Both the position numbers and the translations under genes were made by a program. From Volvariella volvacea V23 (taxonomy: Eukaryota; Basidiomycota; Agaricomycetes; Agaricales; Pluteaceae): a DNA stretch of 64,000 bases. Where the stretch lies: contig KB722737.1 in assembly GCA_000349905.1 (NCBI GenBank), forward strand, positions 1,015,327-1,079,326, given 5' to 3'. Position 1 is the stretch's first letter; each line of letters begins with the position of its first letter. Shown here piece after piece: positions 45,892-58,450 of this stretch. The notes under the pieces were generated by a model. That model did not search any database, was not told the origin of the DNA, and worked only from the letters and a program-made list of their open reading frames with translations.

Positions 45892-48800
45892 ATGCATCGT
45901 GAAGGAACCCAAGACGATGAGTTAGAGCGAATTCGGTGAGTGTGCACGTCCAATCACCATCTGTACCGTGCTGATTCTCTCATAGACGATACGAGGACTT
46001 CACAACCATCGGTAAACCACTCAACGCTCTAGCCTCGTCGTAAGCTCACCGCTCTATTCAAACATGGCATAGATTGGATAGAAGATTCTGTAAGAGAACG
46101 AAGGAGAAGGATCGAAAATGCCCGGACATTGTATGCGTCTCGGCGTGGTCCTCACGGAGAGGTGACCTTCTCATCAATTTGGTCACAGTTTCGGAAGGTG
46201 GTCGACGCCGGACAAAGTTGGTTTGTAGTGACCTTGGTCGGTGCGTGATTTGCACTTAATTATTAGCAGGGATGCATGCTAATATTAGGTCTGGATGTTA
46301 AGGCGTCTGTATTGGCTTGAATGCTGCCTTCATATCTATCGTTACCGAATGGCTTTCCGACATCAAGATGGGTTATTGCGCTGATGGGTGGTGGTTAAAT
46401 CAGCAATTCTGTTGTTGGGAAATCGAAGGTGAAGAGGTGGATGGTTGCGACTCGTGGCGCCCATGGAGCACGGTCACGTTCGCCAGATGGATGATCTTCG
46501 TTGCCTTTGCGGTAAGCGCCCGAACAATCCTGCTCTCAAGCGCTAACTTGCGCATATAGACATCATTCTCGTTCATTGCTGCACACCTCGTGCGCTCATT
46601 GGCTAAATATGCGGCTGGATCTGGAATATCAGAGATCAAGTGTATTCTCGCTGGATTCGTTATGCAGGGCTTTCTAGGTTTCAGCACCTTCTTTGTGAAG
46701 AGTATTACGCTAGTAAGCGCTTGTTCAGCTCTTCCGTGTCGTGTTACCAATAATGCCATTGCATTTTGAACTATTCTAGCCCCTCGTCATCGCCTCTGGA
46801 CTGTCTGTGGGCAAAGAAGGCCCTTCTGTGCACGTCGCGTGTTGCATAGGCTCACTTGTAGCCGGCTTATTTCGACGCTTCTCCAGGAGTCAGAGTACGT
46901 TGCATATATGCGCCTATATTTATTCAACTCAACATCGATTAGGCAAACGAAGAGAGATCATTACTGCGGCGAGTGCAGCTGGTGTCGCCGTTGCCTTTGG
47001 CTCACCTATAGGTGGTGTTTTGTTCTCAATTGAGGTGAACTCGGAAGTTCGACGTAAATCAGGATAACTGAAGTACTGGATTAGGAAATGAGCCACACGT
47101 TCAGTATTAAAACTATGTGGAGAAGTTTTTTCTGTGCGCTTATTGCGACATTCACGCTGTCTGTAAGTCTATTTCCCATCTCCATGTACCTAATTGCAAT
47201 TACGCCTACTAGGCTATCAACCCCTTCCGCACCGGCAAGCTGGTATTATTCCAAGTGACATATAATCGGGATTGGCACTTTTTCGAAATAATATTTTTCA
47301 TGATTCTGGGGATATTTGGGGTAAGTAATGTACTTCACGAGAACCACTCCATCCGGTTCTGACTGGTGCCATAGGGGTTATATGGCGCTCTGGTTGTTAA
47401 ATTCAATCTTCAAGTTGCTGCATTCAGGCGAAAACATCTAGCAAACCACGGGGTCGCGGAGGCTGTGACACTTGCAACTCTTACTGCATTAATAGGATAC
47501 ACCAATCGATTTCTCAGATTAGACATGACGTCCAGCATGGCAATTCTCTTCAGAGAGTGTGAAGGTGGTGGCAACATCTACAATGTGTGCCAGTAGGTGC
47601 CGAACTTTGCCGCATCTAATTGCTCACTAAATTTTCACTGCAATCAAGGACTCAGGCGCAATGGCGGATTGCCAACTCCCTTTTTTTGGCTACGGTGATC
47701 AGAATCGGCTTAGTTATCATCTCCTATGGTTGCAAAGTCCCGGCCGGTATATTTGTACCGTCAATGGCCATTGGAGCTACTTTTGGACGAATGGTGGGCA
47801 TTATGGTCAAGGCCTTATACAGGTAGCTGATTTCCTTACTCCGCGTTCTGTACGTACTTACAATACGAATTAGAGCCTATCCCAAATCAGGAATGTTTGC
47901 TGTTTGCCAGCCAGATGTCCCATGCATCACTCCCGGGACTTATGCATTCCTTGGCGCTGCAGCAGCATTGAGGTTGGTGTGTTTCTCTTGATCCGAACCT
48001 GATTAACGCGTTTTCCCTAATAGCGGTATAATGAGAATCACGGTAACGGTAGTGGTCATTATGTTTGAACTCACGGGTGCCCTGACATATATTTTACCTA
48101 CCATGGTAAGCCCTGCATGTGGCTAGAACTTCTCAAGCAGCCTGTACTCAACGCTTTCCTTTCTAGATCGTGCTTCTGGTGACTAAAGCCGTAGGAGACT
48201 TCCTCGGTACAAATGGAATTGCAGACGAGATGATCCGATTCAATGGGTTCCCTTTCCTGGAGAGGGAAGATCACGCATACAATGTGGCAGGTCAGTTTCA
48301 GCGCTTGATCCGTCTTAATGACCGACCGATCTAAAAAATCGAGAGCAGTTTCTGATGTTATGAGGACGGATATGCATACATTGACCGAGTCAGGAATGCG
48401 CGTACGCGATATTGGTAAAGCATGTTGTTTACGCGAAGGGACTCTGACGCTAACTCTGATACAGAGCATATCCTTTCCAGCACAAACGTCAAAGGCTTTC
48501 CGATTATCAAGTCTGAAACGGAGCGTACCCTGACAGGGTACATTGGCAGAACTGAGTTACGCTACGTTCTCGGTACGATTCCCTTTGGAGCATGCCTTTA
48601 ACAGATATTAATTACCTTCATTTACCAAGATCGGACATTGACCACTGAGGAAATTTCTCCCGATACACTGTGCTCGTTTTCCTGCGAGGGCGAAGACGAA
48701 GAAATTGCGTTACCCAGCGGCAATGCCGGCATGAGCCTGGCGGAGGCAGCATCGTCAAGTTTCTTTGACACAGATCTGTCGGAGGACGGTTTGAAATTCA

Positions 48801-49255
48801 AGTCTTTGGTCAACCAGGTTCGTGTTCTCTTCGATTGTGCGCGTTGGACATCGGGAGACGGTCGCAACTTATCACATAACCTATCCACCCCATTTCCTTT
48901 TTGCGTTCCCGTAGACACCAATGACGGTTTCGCCGAGACTTCCATTAGAGATCGTAATGCAGCTTTTCAAAAGAATGGGGTGGGTTACTCTTTTGGCACT
49001 TCTCCCTTGACAGTCTCATTAAATGCTCCTCACCCCCGAAGGCCTCGTGTGATACTCGTGGAAAGCCGCGGACGATTAGTCGGGCTTGTGACCGTTAAGG
49101 ATGTGCTGCGGTTTATCGCCACAGAGAAACTGAACCACGAACCGTCCTGGGACGAACGCGGCGGGTTAGATGGGATACTCGAAGAAATATGGACTTGGAC
49201 GACGCATTTCATTCAGGGTGTTGTATCTTGGGGCCGTAGATTAATTCATCGGTAG
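45892..49255 (+). CDS. CLC-family chloride/proton exchanger (Gef1-like)
   Basis: Membrane chloride transporter of endosomes or Golgi. Nineteen exons: 45892-45935, 45986-46011, 46073-46240, 46303-46511, 46560-46712, 46780-46894, 46943-47034, 47085-47162, 47213-47320, 47375-47592, 47649-47822, 47874-47972, 48024-48105, 48167-48290, 48349-48414, 48465-48572, 48630-48817, 48915-48979, 49042-49255; 776 residues. Filter motifs: GSGISE (169-174), GKEGPSVH (211-218) with the gating Glu 213, and [11 protein letters not shown] later. The proton glutamate is the second Glu of FSIEEMSHTF (about residue 270). The C-terminus has two CBS domains ([12 protein letters not shown] and [12 protein letters not shown] regions). 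Every exon joins in phase. It resembles ClC-3/4/5 and yeast Gef1. Confidence 0.95.
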
Positions 49256-49605
49256 CCTTGTAATTTATTTGTTGGTGCATTGCTGTTGATTATATGGGGT
49301 GTGCTGCAACAAAACCAGACGAAGTGAACATTGAGAAAGTCACCAGCTCCTCATCAAGAACTAAGGTAAATAAATGAAAAATTGGACAGAGAAATATGGC
49401 ATTTGGCATTTGGCTATGGCACTTGCATAGGGTGACTTAGCCTTATCTTGCCGTGAACAGAATGGCTAAGTCACAGATATAGGATGTGTGACTCAAAAAC
49501 CAGGAGAACCTCGGGACTATTCGCAACTACACGACGGGCGGTATTCCAATTGTCGAGAGTTTTCCATATTGATACCGTGAACAGCAAGAGGTTGAAGTTA
49601 TAGCT
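49256..49605. other. Intergenic between convergent units
   Basis: 3' region of the CLC gene; no gene seen. Confidence 0.5.
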
Positions 49606-50017
49606 TCATATTATGCGTTCGTTGCTCATCAATTCAACTCTCCCACTCAAATCCTTCCACCTAGCGCTCATCCGCACTTTGGTAAAATGAGGATTATGCC
49701 AGATGTGGGCCACGTAGACATTCTCGTCCAACAACTCATCAGATTGCCAGTCAGGGTCGTCAAGGCAATCGTCTTCGCGGGTGAAGTGGACGACCCAGGC
49801 CTCTTGTGCGCCCAGATTGGCCTTGTGTTTGCAGATCCTCGTGATGTGCTCCTTGATGAAATCTGAATCTTCAGTGGCCAAAAACTTCAAGATAATCTTG
49901 AATAAATCTTCATCGATGACAATTTCACTGTATCTGTGGCTGCTTCCATCAACAACATTCATTAATTTCCTCCATGGTTTCGGGGTTGACGGATTTGAAC
50001 CAAGTCTTGGGTGTCAT
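49606..50017 (-). pseudogene. Small companion gene with probable frameshift
   Basis: From the ATG at 50017 the frame reads MTPKTWFKSVNPETMEEIN and then stops. Shifting by one base near 49961-49966 continues into an open frame to the stop at 49606, with RYSEIVIDEDLFKIILKFL, EHITRICKHKANLGAQ, EAWVVHFTREDD, NVYVAHIWHN and FTKVRMSARWKD. I recall a family in agaricomycetes with this layout in one frame, so a 1-base indel is the simplest reading. Alternatives are a sequencing error, or use of the internal ATG at 49962 giving a 118-residue protein. The function of the family is unknown; it lies just downstream of the nuclease-like gene on the same strand. Confidence 0.5.
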
Positions 50018-50261
50018 GATGCTTTGCTGTTTGGCGGATCGACGAATTAAACGAATAGTCTAGAGAGTGGTGGTGGAGCAGATAAGAGGATGTTCTAATA
50101 CTGCTTCACAAAAACAAACTTGCATGTATACTATAGTGTCATGCTCCTCGTTTCTTAGCATACCTCCAGTCCAGCATTGGGGCTTTAAAGAGGATGGTCA
50201 TATCATAAATTCAATAGAACCAAATTTTCAGAAATTATGTACTTGGTGTCAATATACTGAC

Positions 50262-51480
50262 CTGTAATTGAGGAATGCGGAATGATAATAGAAGCTACAT
50301 CTTTGGTCCCTGGCATATCTCCTTCGAATACAGCGTCGTGCGGCTTGGAAATCTCTAAATTAGGATGTTCTGGTGTACCAGACCAGCGGAAAAATCGCCA
50401 TTCTCTACCACTTGACACGATACCATAGATTACTGCAGGACTAGTAGTTGACTCATGTTGCTTGCGCTTATGCTTACGTTTCTATAAGTAACGACGTGTA
50501 AGCAGGATAGCCCGGAATGAGCAAGATCGACAGCATTGGGCACCTCTGCCGCAGTATGGAGTTGCACGATATTTTGCGTTATTCCTTTCTGCATCTCAGT
50601 CACCTTTGCTTTGGTGATCAAAATCGCGAACTTGAAATCTTGACAATGGACAACATAGTCCAGATGACCATAGCCGCGACTTCCGTCAAAGTCCCCTTCA
50701 ACGGCTAGTATTACCGACGGATGTTCAGACCTAACTTTAACGACTGCCTCGACTATGAAGGCGTTTATGAAATTTCGTGCCGTAGCTTTGTTGGTGGAAA
50801 CTCTGTTACGAAATGCTAATGTAATCTTTTTAAGGTTGTCAATGAAGCACGCGAGTTCCGCTCGTCAAGCACATCTTCAGTCCCAAAGGCGTCTACAGAG
50901 AGACAAATCAAAATGCAATGCCGACGTTAATAGTAACCTCGAAGACATCACCTATGTCGAACAGGTTTATGGCGATCTCGTTTTCAGAGTCCGGTTCGGT
51001 CCTCTTCACCAGGTCATTGAACGTGAACTCTCTGTCGATGGTTTTCTTTTTTGTTTCCTGGTCGACAACATCCTCTTGCAAACGTTCGTACTCCCTCCAA
51101 GCCCCAGAGAGAAGCATGTACCAGACGCCAGTGGTATGTGGGAGGCGAACTTCCGCTGGAGCGCCAAGGAAACAGAGATTGACCACGACTATATGCGCAG
51201 GAAATGAGAAGGGCACACTGCCCGAGCGCAAGCAATATGTGCAAGAAAGACCTACTGGTGCTATTCGAGAGTGGATAGCGCACGACAAGTAGCTTTCTGC
51301 CCGACGTGTTCTGCTCCACAGCTCCAAGCACAGTATCGCTGGGAAGACTCTCGGTGCGGTTGAGGAACTCTAGATTGAAAGCACTAACATTGGCTAGCTC
51401 ATTAATTTGGTAAAGACGGGAGCGAGATCGGACAGGTCAGGGTCCGTTTGGGTATCGAAGGAAAGGTCGAGGATGTCCAT
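50262..51480 (-). pseudogene. Decayed gene with PD-(D/E)XK nuclease-like domain
   Basis: Coding-like blocks in order on the minus strand: LANVSAFNLEFLNRTESLP, GRKLLVVRYPLSNST, RLPHTTGVWYMLLSGAWREY, FNDLVKRTEPDSENEIAINL, VLDE then ELACFIDNLKKITLAFRN. A nuclease-like core follows, with GSRGYGHLDYVV and ILITKAK, then QNIVQLHTAAE and IYGIVSSGREWRFFRWSG. A 62-bp intron (50487-50548) joins HTAAE to KRKHKRKQ in phase. A shift of one base is needed near 50857-50864. In the expected (D/E)XK element the acidic residue is Lys (AAA codon 50610-50612). Frames upstream of 51390 are unclear. I recall the family from agaric genomes as hypothetical proteins; the PD-(D/E)XK assignment is by motif only. The exact ends are uncertain. 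Confidence 0.5.
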
Positions 51481-52995
51481 CCAGAGAAATAGGTTTGTGC
51501 GTTGGACATTACTAGCCACGTACAAAGCTAATCCACGCCAGCGCCTCGCAGGGTGGCCAGCTCGGCGCAGCAGCGAATGGCACAGCTCCACTCGCATCAG
51601 CCGACGACGTCATTTGTTCCATTGCTCACATGCCATCCTGCTCGATCTGTGTGTTGTTGCGCGAGTCCTCGGTGCACCCCCCCGACTGAGACGACAAATA
51701 CATGTCATCACTGTTGATTACATGCAAACGTCATTGTCATCGACCTTGCCAGCGGCACCCACATCGTTCGATGCTTCTCCGCTAGGTCCCTGACACCCAG
51801 CTTGGAATGGAGACGACACGCGGGGACACGATATAAAGACTAGTCTCCCCGCTGCTAACACTTCCTCACGCAGATTCCCCGTGCTTATCCCGTACGTATG
51901 TACTGTGACCCGCTTGCTTTCAGAGAATTCACATTGCCAGGCCAAACCCAATTCAGCACATACGAATCCCATAAGCGCTCGTAGTCACTAACCCATATCC
52001 GTGAATCACCTATCGTTTGAATTTTCGGTTCCACGTTCTCGAAATCTCGCACACGAAGTCAGCGATGGTTGAGAAAGTCGAGAGAAGGAGAGAGCGTTAT
52101 GCTGCTGAGATGACAGGATATACATTCCGTCAGCTCCAAGCGGCCTGTTCGCTACCCAATCTTAACCCCAGCACCCTACCTCCTTTGCTCCAGCACAACT
52201 ATCTGAGCTACGTTGCTGTCGCCTCGATTGGCGGTCGAGACGCCCAAAAGGAAAAGTTTGGAAGCCGAGATGCAGGAAAGGCACGCGGTCGACAGGATAG
52301 AAACGGAAGACAGACCAGAGGTGATGTACAACCTTGATCCTTTCGGCTCGAGTTACTTATGAAAGGACTGCAGGACACTCTCACCCTCCACAAGCGCGCC
52401 ACCACCCCAACGGGAAGAAAGACAGCATGAGCTGTGAACGAGGGGCAATGCAGGGGCAATCACCTCATCATTACCTCAATGGGAGAACACAGGACAAGCA
52501 ATGCGACTCCTCCGTGACTAACGGCATTGATGGTTCAGAGAGGAAGTAATGTCTGCGGGTATAGCACCAGTACGGTGCTGGTGAGCGTCGATATACCTTT
52601 GTCACCACGGTGCCCAACAGGACAGCATCCCGTAGAGTGCACACGCCCTCACTCCCCCTTGTAGCTAATGCCCGGATGTATTTACGAATCGATGACGACT
52701 CGTTTCCCGTGTATTGTATACGAAGGCCTGGCGCAGGCCTCATAGTCCGTTTCATACTTGCAATGGACAGATAGTCTTGTTACCCTCAGCCATACTTATG
52801 GTATTATTTATCGTGATAAACATAACTTTGAGATGTCTTAATGTGCGGCAAAGCAATGACTTCATACATCACTCGATCTACACCTGAAACAGCCCGCTCT
52901 AGCTGATAGGCAGTTAGACCGTGGCATTTCATGCACAAAGTGTAATTTGCCTCCACAACAGGAGGCTCTCATGGGACCCAGACCCCGAATCGTGA
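51481..52995. other. Intergenic, no supported gene
   Basis: Contains a short frame at 52065-52337 (MVEKVERRRERYAAEM) with no domain and no supporting splice structure, and a 7-bp palindromic pair at 52724-52740. Nothing else seen. Confidence 0.4.
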
Positions 52996-55877
52996 TTATT
53001 CCTCCATAGCATCTGATGCAGCTGATGAGGCCCGTTGTTGTGGATTGGGTGTCCACATCTCCGACCACTTGGGATACACGCGCTTGTACAGCGACATGCA
53101 AACCGTGTCCATCTGGGTAATAGGGCGGTCGAAATGAGCCTTGAAGTACCCATGCGTACCAAGGGACTCCCGGATATGACCAACACGCCCATACTTTGTG
53201 TGAAGCTGGATGGGCTTAAAATACTGTATGTCATCTGTGAATGGAGTTAGAATGGAATTTATCCCATGGCCCAAACACGGAGCTCACCAGGGTTAAAGAA
53301 CATATAACGGACGGTTGCTGTTTTTTTGTGAACTTTGAAGGGATGTCCCGTTAGAATAATACGCTTGGCAATGATTCGGGTTGTATCGGGGTTGTAGAAG
53401 CTACCCATGCCCACAAGCTGTGGCGCTATAAGCGTACAGGGTGAAATGGGGTGAATGATAGATATATCACTTATCCGGAGAGATCTTTACCTTGGGGATC
53501 TTCTGTTTCTCGCAGAAGCGTGCAGGGTTGATTGCCAAATACGATGGGCCCGTAGGTGGTCGCAACGTATGTTGCACCGTGCCGCAGATACCGTTCGAAT
53601 TTATGAACGTTGTTGGCACCCTTACCGCCACCACGAGTATGCTGGCTGTAAATCGGGTTGACGCGGAGGCGACGAGGGCCAATGCAGAGTATGAGAGGGT
53701 CCTGCCTCGCATTAGGAGCCGCATGTGCACCAAAAGGGGATCCATCATTACCTTTGATCTAACAGACTCACTATACTCTGTGTTTCTTTGAACGGTAAAG
53801 TTGAGTGCCGTCATCTTATGTTCATGCTGTAATAGTCCAAATAGAACGATGGGCCCTGCATGTGCGACCTCCTGCGGGACATCCTTCAAGTGGAGTACGA
53901 CCCTAGTGCCTGGCTACTAGCAAATCTGTTATCACCCCCGTTATGAAATATATGTTAACATACCTGAACGATTGAATCACCCTCGAGTGAGAGCTCCAGC
54001 ACTATTCGTGCACTCTTTTTGTAATCCTCGAATTGGAATATTCGAGCATAATCTCTGGGTAAATTTTCGTAGGGATCCCAGGGGCTCGTTCTGAAGGACC
54101 GCATTCCCCTAAACCGTTGGAATCGAATGCGAGCAGGGATGTCCTGAGGTGTGTCTATCTCGTCGGGAAAGGCTAGATCGTCCTGCTCTTCTCGTTCCCG
54201 GTTCTTCCACTTAGTGAGTCTGTCGTTTAATTGGATGCTAAGCCCGTCCAAGCGTTAAGGTGATCAAACGACTTACTGCTTCTGCTCTTCGTCTGCGTCC
54301 AAGTCCTCAAAGTCATCTTCCCTCCGATCATCATCATCATCGAGAGCCATCTCTTCCATTGCATCATCCTCGCCCTGAGGCTTCTCGTCGTCTTCTCCAA
54401 GTTCGCCTTCCTCCGCGCTTCCTTCATCCTCGTCATCTTCGAAAATCCAGGCTGCTTGATAATCGCTAGTGCCCTTAGGAAGCTTGCGGACAACTTTGGG
54501 GGTAGTCCCTGCCAGTGCATCCGGAAGCGAAGGGTCATTAGTGACACCAGCTCCACTATCCATTTCTTCCTCTGTTGGCCAAGTTTGTTCGTTGGCCATA
54601 TCATCGGGAACATTGGTGGAGACAAGGGAATCAGCCTCCTCTGGGTCAGGTTCTGCTAAAACGGTGGATTCAACCTCCATCCGGGCATTAGGATTTCGCG
54701 TGGGTCTTGTGCTAGGAGCAGATGTGATCTTTTGTGATGTTTCAGAGACTGTAATATTATCATTCCTAACGAAACACCTACCTGAGATATTTGGAAGTCT
54801 CCAAAAGTGGGTATATGAACCAAACGGTTGGCGGACATGGGCGTTCCGCGGATAACACCCGTAACCTTCAGTATTCCATTTTCCCATTCAGTCTGCTCTC
54901 CCAGCATCCACGTTCGGTCTTCTCTCCACCTCACTATGCTCGGCTTTCCTTCACATAGCGAACGGAGAGCATTTAGGCGATCCGATGAAGCATGGAGGTC
55001 GTAGATACGGTGCTGAGATGGGATGAAATATTGAATGAAGGATGCGAGTGATTTGAGGATCGCGGGACGCGATTTTTGATCGATGGATAAATCTGGTGCA
55101 ACGACCGACACTACGTCGGGCATGCCTTGGGCTTGAAGAGTGCGCAGCAGCGTGTCACCCCATGGCTCCACCTCGACATTGGGAGACAGGCCGAAGATAA
55201 CATAGTCTGCAATTCTAGCAGCGTCTAGGGCGGCATAAAAATTTCGGTAGGGAATGCTGATGAACTGCAAGGATGCCTTGAATCGATCCACTCTAAATAT
55301 GAATTTAGAACTTCGTGCGACGAGTTGAGCATGGATGCGCCACGTACCTCATCTTCCATAAGCCATACTGTGGACAGGCCTCTGTAGGGATATCGAGTGA
55401 TCCGGCCAAGGCAGTCAAGATGGAATGGGGGTTGACATCCCCCGTTAGGGGTATAATGGCAACAATTCGTGGCGCTCCGTCAGCTCCATGGAAAACCCTC
55501 GTGGAGGCGATCAGCTCCTCGCGCTTTTTGGACTGGATTTGCTTCGCATTGTTCCTTCGATTCAATCGTATCTGCGCATTTGACTTTGTGGCGATCGTAG
55601 CCTTTACAGATGGTCGTGCCGTTCGACCTGAACATAACTTCCTGTCAGAGAGCCGTGTCACGAGCTGGTCATGGATAGCCTCTGTGCTTTGATGGACACA
55701 AAGACGACCGCCGCACCTTTTGAGGCGGCCTTGAGTTGACCCTTCGTTGCGTGTTTTGACTTGAACTTCTTGTTTTGCTACAGCAGAAATTGTAATTCAT
55801 CTTATCACCACCCAGTTCGACGGTGAGCAGCTCACCTGCTTGAGCGTTGGCCTATGATGAAACTCTCCGTCTACCAT
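52996..55877 (-). CDS. TSR1: Tsr1 ribosome maturation factor
   Basis: Needed for 40S subunit maturation and 20S pre-rRNA processing; it sits on the pre-40S particle and is related to Bms1 and translation GTPases without GTPase activity. Ten exons: 55836-55877, 55717-55777, 55348-55627, 54782-55292, 54277-54728, 53964-54237, 53752-53913, 53491-53701, 53288-53425, 52996-53234; 789 residues, essentially the yeast length. The basic N-terminus contains HRPTLKQ and KHATKGQLK. It is followed by the AARP2CN-type region, a long acidic segment ([14 protein letters not shown]) and the conserved C-terminal blocks. These are [76 protein letters not shown] and VYPKWSEMW. All phases agree. Confidence 0.95.
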
Positions 55878-58450
55878 GATTCAGATGTCCTCGTTCAGGC
55901 CGCTTTTGTCTAATTCTGACCGTTCTCTGGCGTAATTACAATCAAAGAGGTAGCCACCAGTTATCGCGGTGGGCAAATTTCGCTTGCCTTATCGGGAGTG
56001 TGACGACGTCACCGATGGTCAGGCAACGTCACGCACGAGATGATGTCTTCCCCGAAGCCCACCAAGCAAATACCGCGCAGCAGCACTGTAAGTTCTGGAG
56101 CTTGTCATCGGCAACGGGCTAGTCAAAGAAAGGAACTTCGCTGCTTTCGCACATCACAGGCCCGAGTACTACCAAAGTATTGTTGATGGTTGCAATACCT
56201 GTCGTTCTGCTTGATGCATAAACGTCTTGTGATCAACATTTGGATTACATTATACCCCATTGGCTCTAGCCCCCTTGCGAAGCAGTGCTGACTTTACTCT
56301 CTTAGGCCCTCCGCGCACTTCGCTGAGTTTACATACCAGAAGATTCATAGATAGCTCTTCCACAGACAGCTATATTGCAAAGGGATCCAGAATCTCGTGT
56401 TGAAACATCATCAAGGCATCATCATGATGGGAAAAAATCCTCATGTGAGCTCTTCTAGAATTTACGAACACCTTTGACACATTTTTGGCTCCGCAACCGC
56501 TGATACACCTAACTGTAAATGGAGAATTGATTTGGAAGTGTCTCGTTGGGGCGCAGACGGCTTGTGATTAAATTCTCTTGCCCCAAACTACTTGACCAAC
56601 GTTCGATGCACGTAAAGCAGTGCAGGCTTTGGACCGCGTGTTTGGGATCCCAGAACCTCGCGACAGATTTGTCGCCAAATTTTGCTTAACCCTACCTGCT
56701 TAAGCCTTCAGGTGCGTTACAGTAGCACACAAACCTTAACTTACAACAAAGCACAACAGCACCTCTGACACCCGAATTATGACGCTTCGTTTGTCATGAA
56801 GAACCCTGGTTCCTGACATGAGCATTCTTTCGGCAACGCCCTTAGCGTCATGAACTATGCTTCAATTCCAGTGACTTACCGATGCACACCAAATAACTAA
56901 CCGCACCCACTGAAATGCTCGTGTCAGTTTCCTAGCTCCCGCCAGATCCCTTCATCTTGACCTTCAGGTAATGTCATTAAACTGTATTAGTGCCCATTGA
57001 ATTGGCCTTTTCCTACCCTGACAGTGTCCCCAACTGCATGTCTGTCTTCAAGGCCAAGATGGTTTGCGGTCTCGGTGAACTAGCCCCTTGCATTAAACAA
57101 TCGCACTTTCTCCCAATCGTCACCGCCGATGGCTATCCGTGGTACATATTTGGGTAAATGCATCAGTGATGACTATTTCTTGATCCATTATTTGTTCCTC
57201 CTGTAATTCACGAAGACCTCAGCAGTCGCATATGTTCTCTCTGGAACTGCAAGGCCTTGATGTTCGGCTTACCTTCACCATCGGTGTCTGGGACCATTAC
57301 GTTCTCCTGACATCCTATATCGCTGGCCAATGAAAACCATCAACACTTCGTCCCACTCATCGCCGAATTACGCAGGGAAAATGTATTCCAGACGTATTTT
57401 CGCAATCAAATTTTCGTCCAGAGGTCACGCGAGGATGGCGATGTCAAGTACGGGGCCTTTTTTTCTGCCTGAAGTTTTTCAATCTTCATTGTGGTCGTGC
57501 GCCTCAGCGGTCCGAATGTTTCACTACGCTCAATCCCGAACATTACAATTCGAGATGGATCTCGTCCCTCATCTCAGCGCGTATCTTGGAATTAGGTAGC
57601 ACAGCCTTGCTCGAGGCACATACCACAAAAGTCCCAATTACGACTCTAGTCGTTAGCAAATTTCAATGCACCCGTGTCGTTGGTGCTAAAACACTTCCCG
57701 TGGCTGTTCTGGCTTGGCCGGAATACTACTTTTGCTGAATTGAAACTTGCTCTCAACATTTGCACTGCCTTAGATGTACATCAGAAGAACTCGTGCATTG
57801 TTCCCAAGGACAGGGCTCTGAACTTAATATGGCCAGCAAATAAACAGGTCCCCAGATCACGAAGATTTCCGCGTAGCACATAGGGAGACCTGCCGATACG
57901 CTGAAGGGTCCTTTGCTTGTGAACATTTTCAAGCTAAGAACTAGGGCGAACCTCGTGCACATCCCTTCCCCGATGAATTTCAAATGTGTTGCTCCGTTGC
58001 AGGGATTGCAGGGACGAGGTATTGCCATATTCTCCAGACGAAGATCTTATCAATGATCTATGCGCCTATTGATTAATGCACCACAAGGTTGAAGGTAACG
58101 TTAACGAGCATGCCTTGTTGGACAGGTAAAGACCGCTTTACGGAATTTGGGCACAACACCTGACTCTCTAGCTACCGCTACCTTGAGTGAGCACTGTCGT
58201 GGGCGTCGTAGTAACTTTGCAGCTAAAGCCGCATACCGTCGGCAAGTGAGCACTTGTACACGTATATGATTTTCATCACCCACAAAACTGCAACCCTAAG
58301 GCTTCGAGAACTGAATCAATATGAGCCTGCCACATGCAAAAACTTGCTGGATGAATTGCTTGATTACTACCTTATGTAGCAATCACGTGCATTGATATAT
58401 CGGGCTTGGCTAACAAAGGGGGCAGAAACACGAGTTCAGGGAGCCAAACG
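55878..58450. other. 2.6 kb region without a clear gene
   Basis: Upstream of TSR1 and of the CRAL-TRIO gene. Two things stand out: a short ATG frame ending in a perfect GTAAGT donor at 56043-56087, and scattered coding-like fragments at about 57040-57600 in changing frames. No family is recognised. Confidence 0.4.

Noticed and set aside
52065..52337. Short plus-strand frame MVEKVERRRERYAAEM
   Set aside because: About 90 residues, no domain, no splice support and no homologous pattern recalled.
52724..52740. Palindrome AGGCCTG-GCG-CAGGCCT
   Set aside because: Only 7 bp per arm, no nearby promoter elements, and no adjacent T-run; likely chance.
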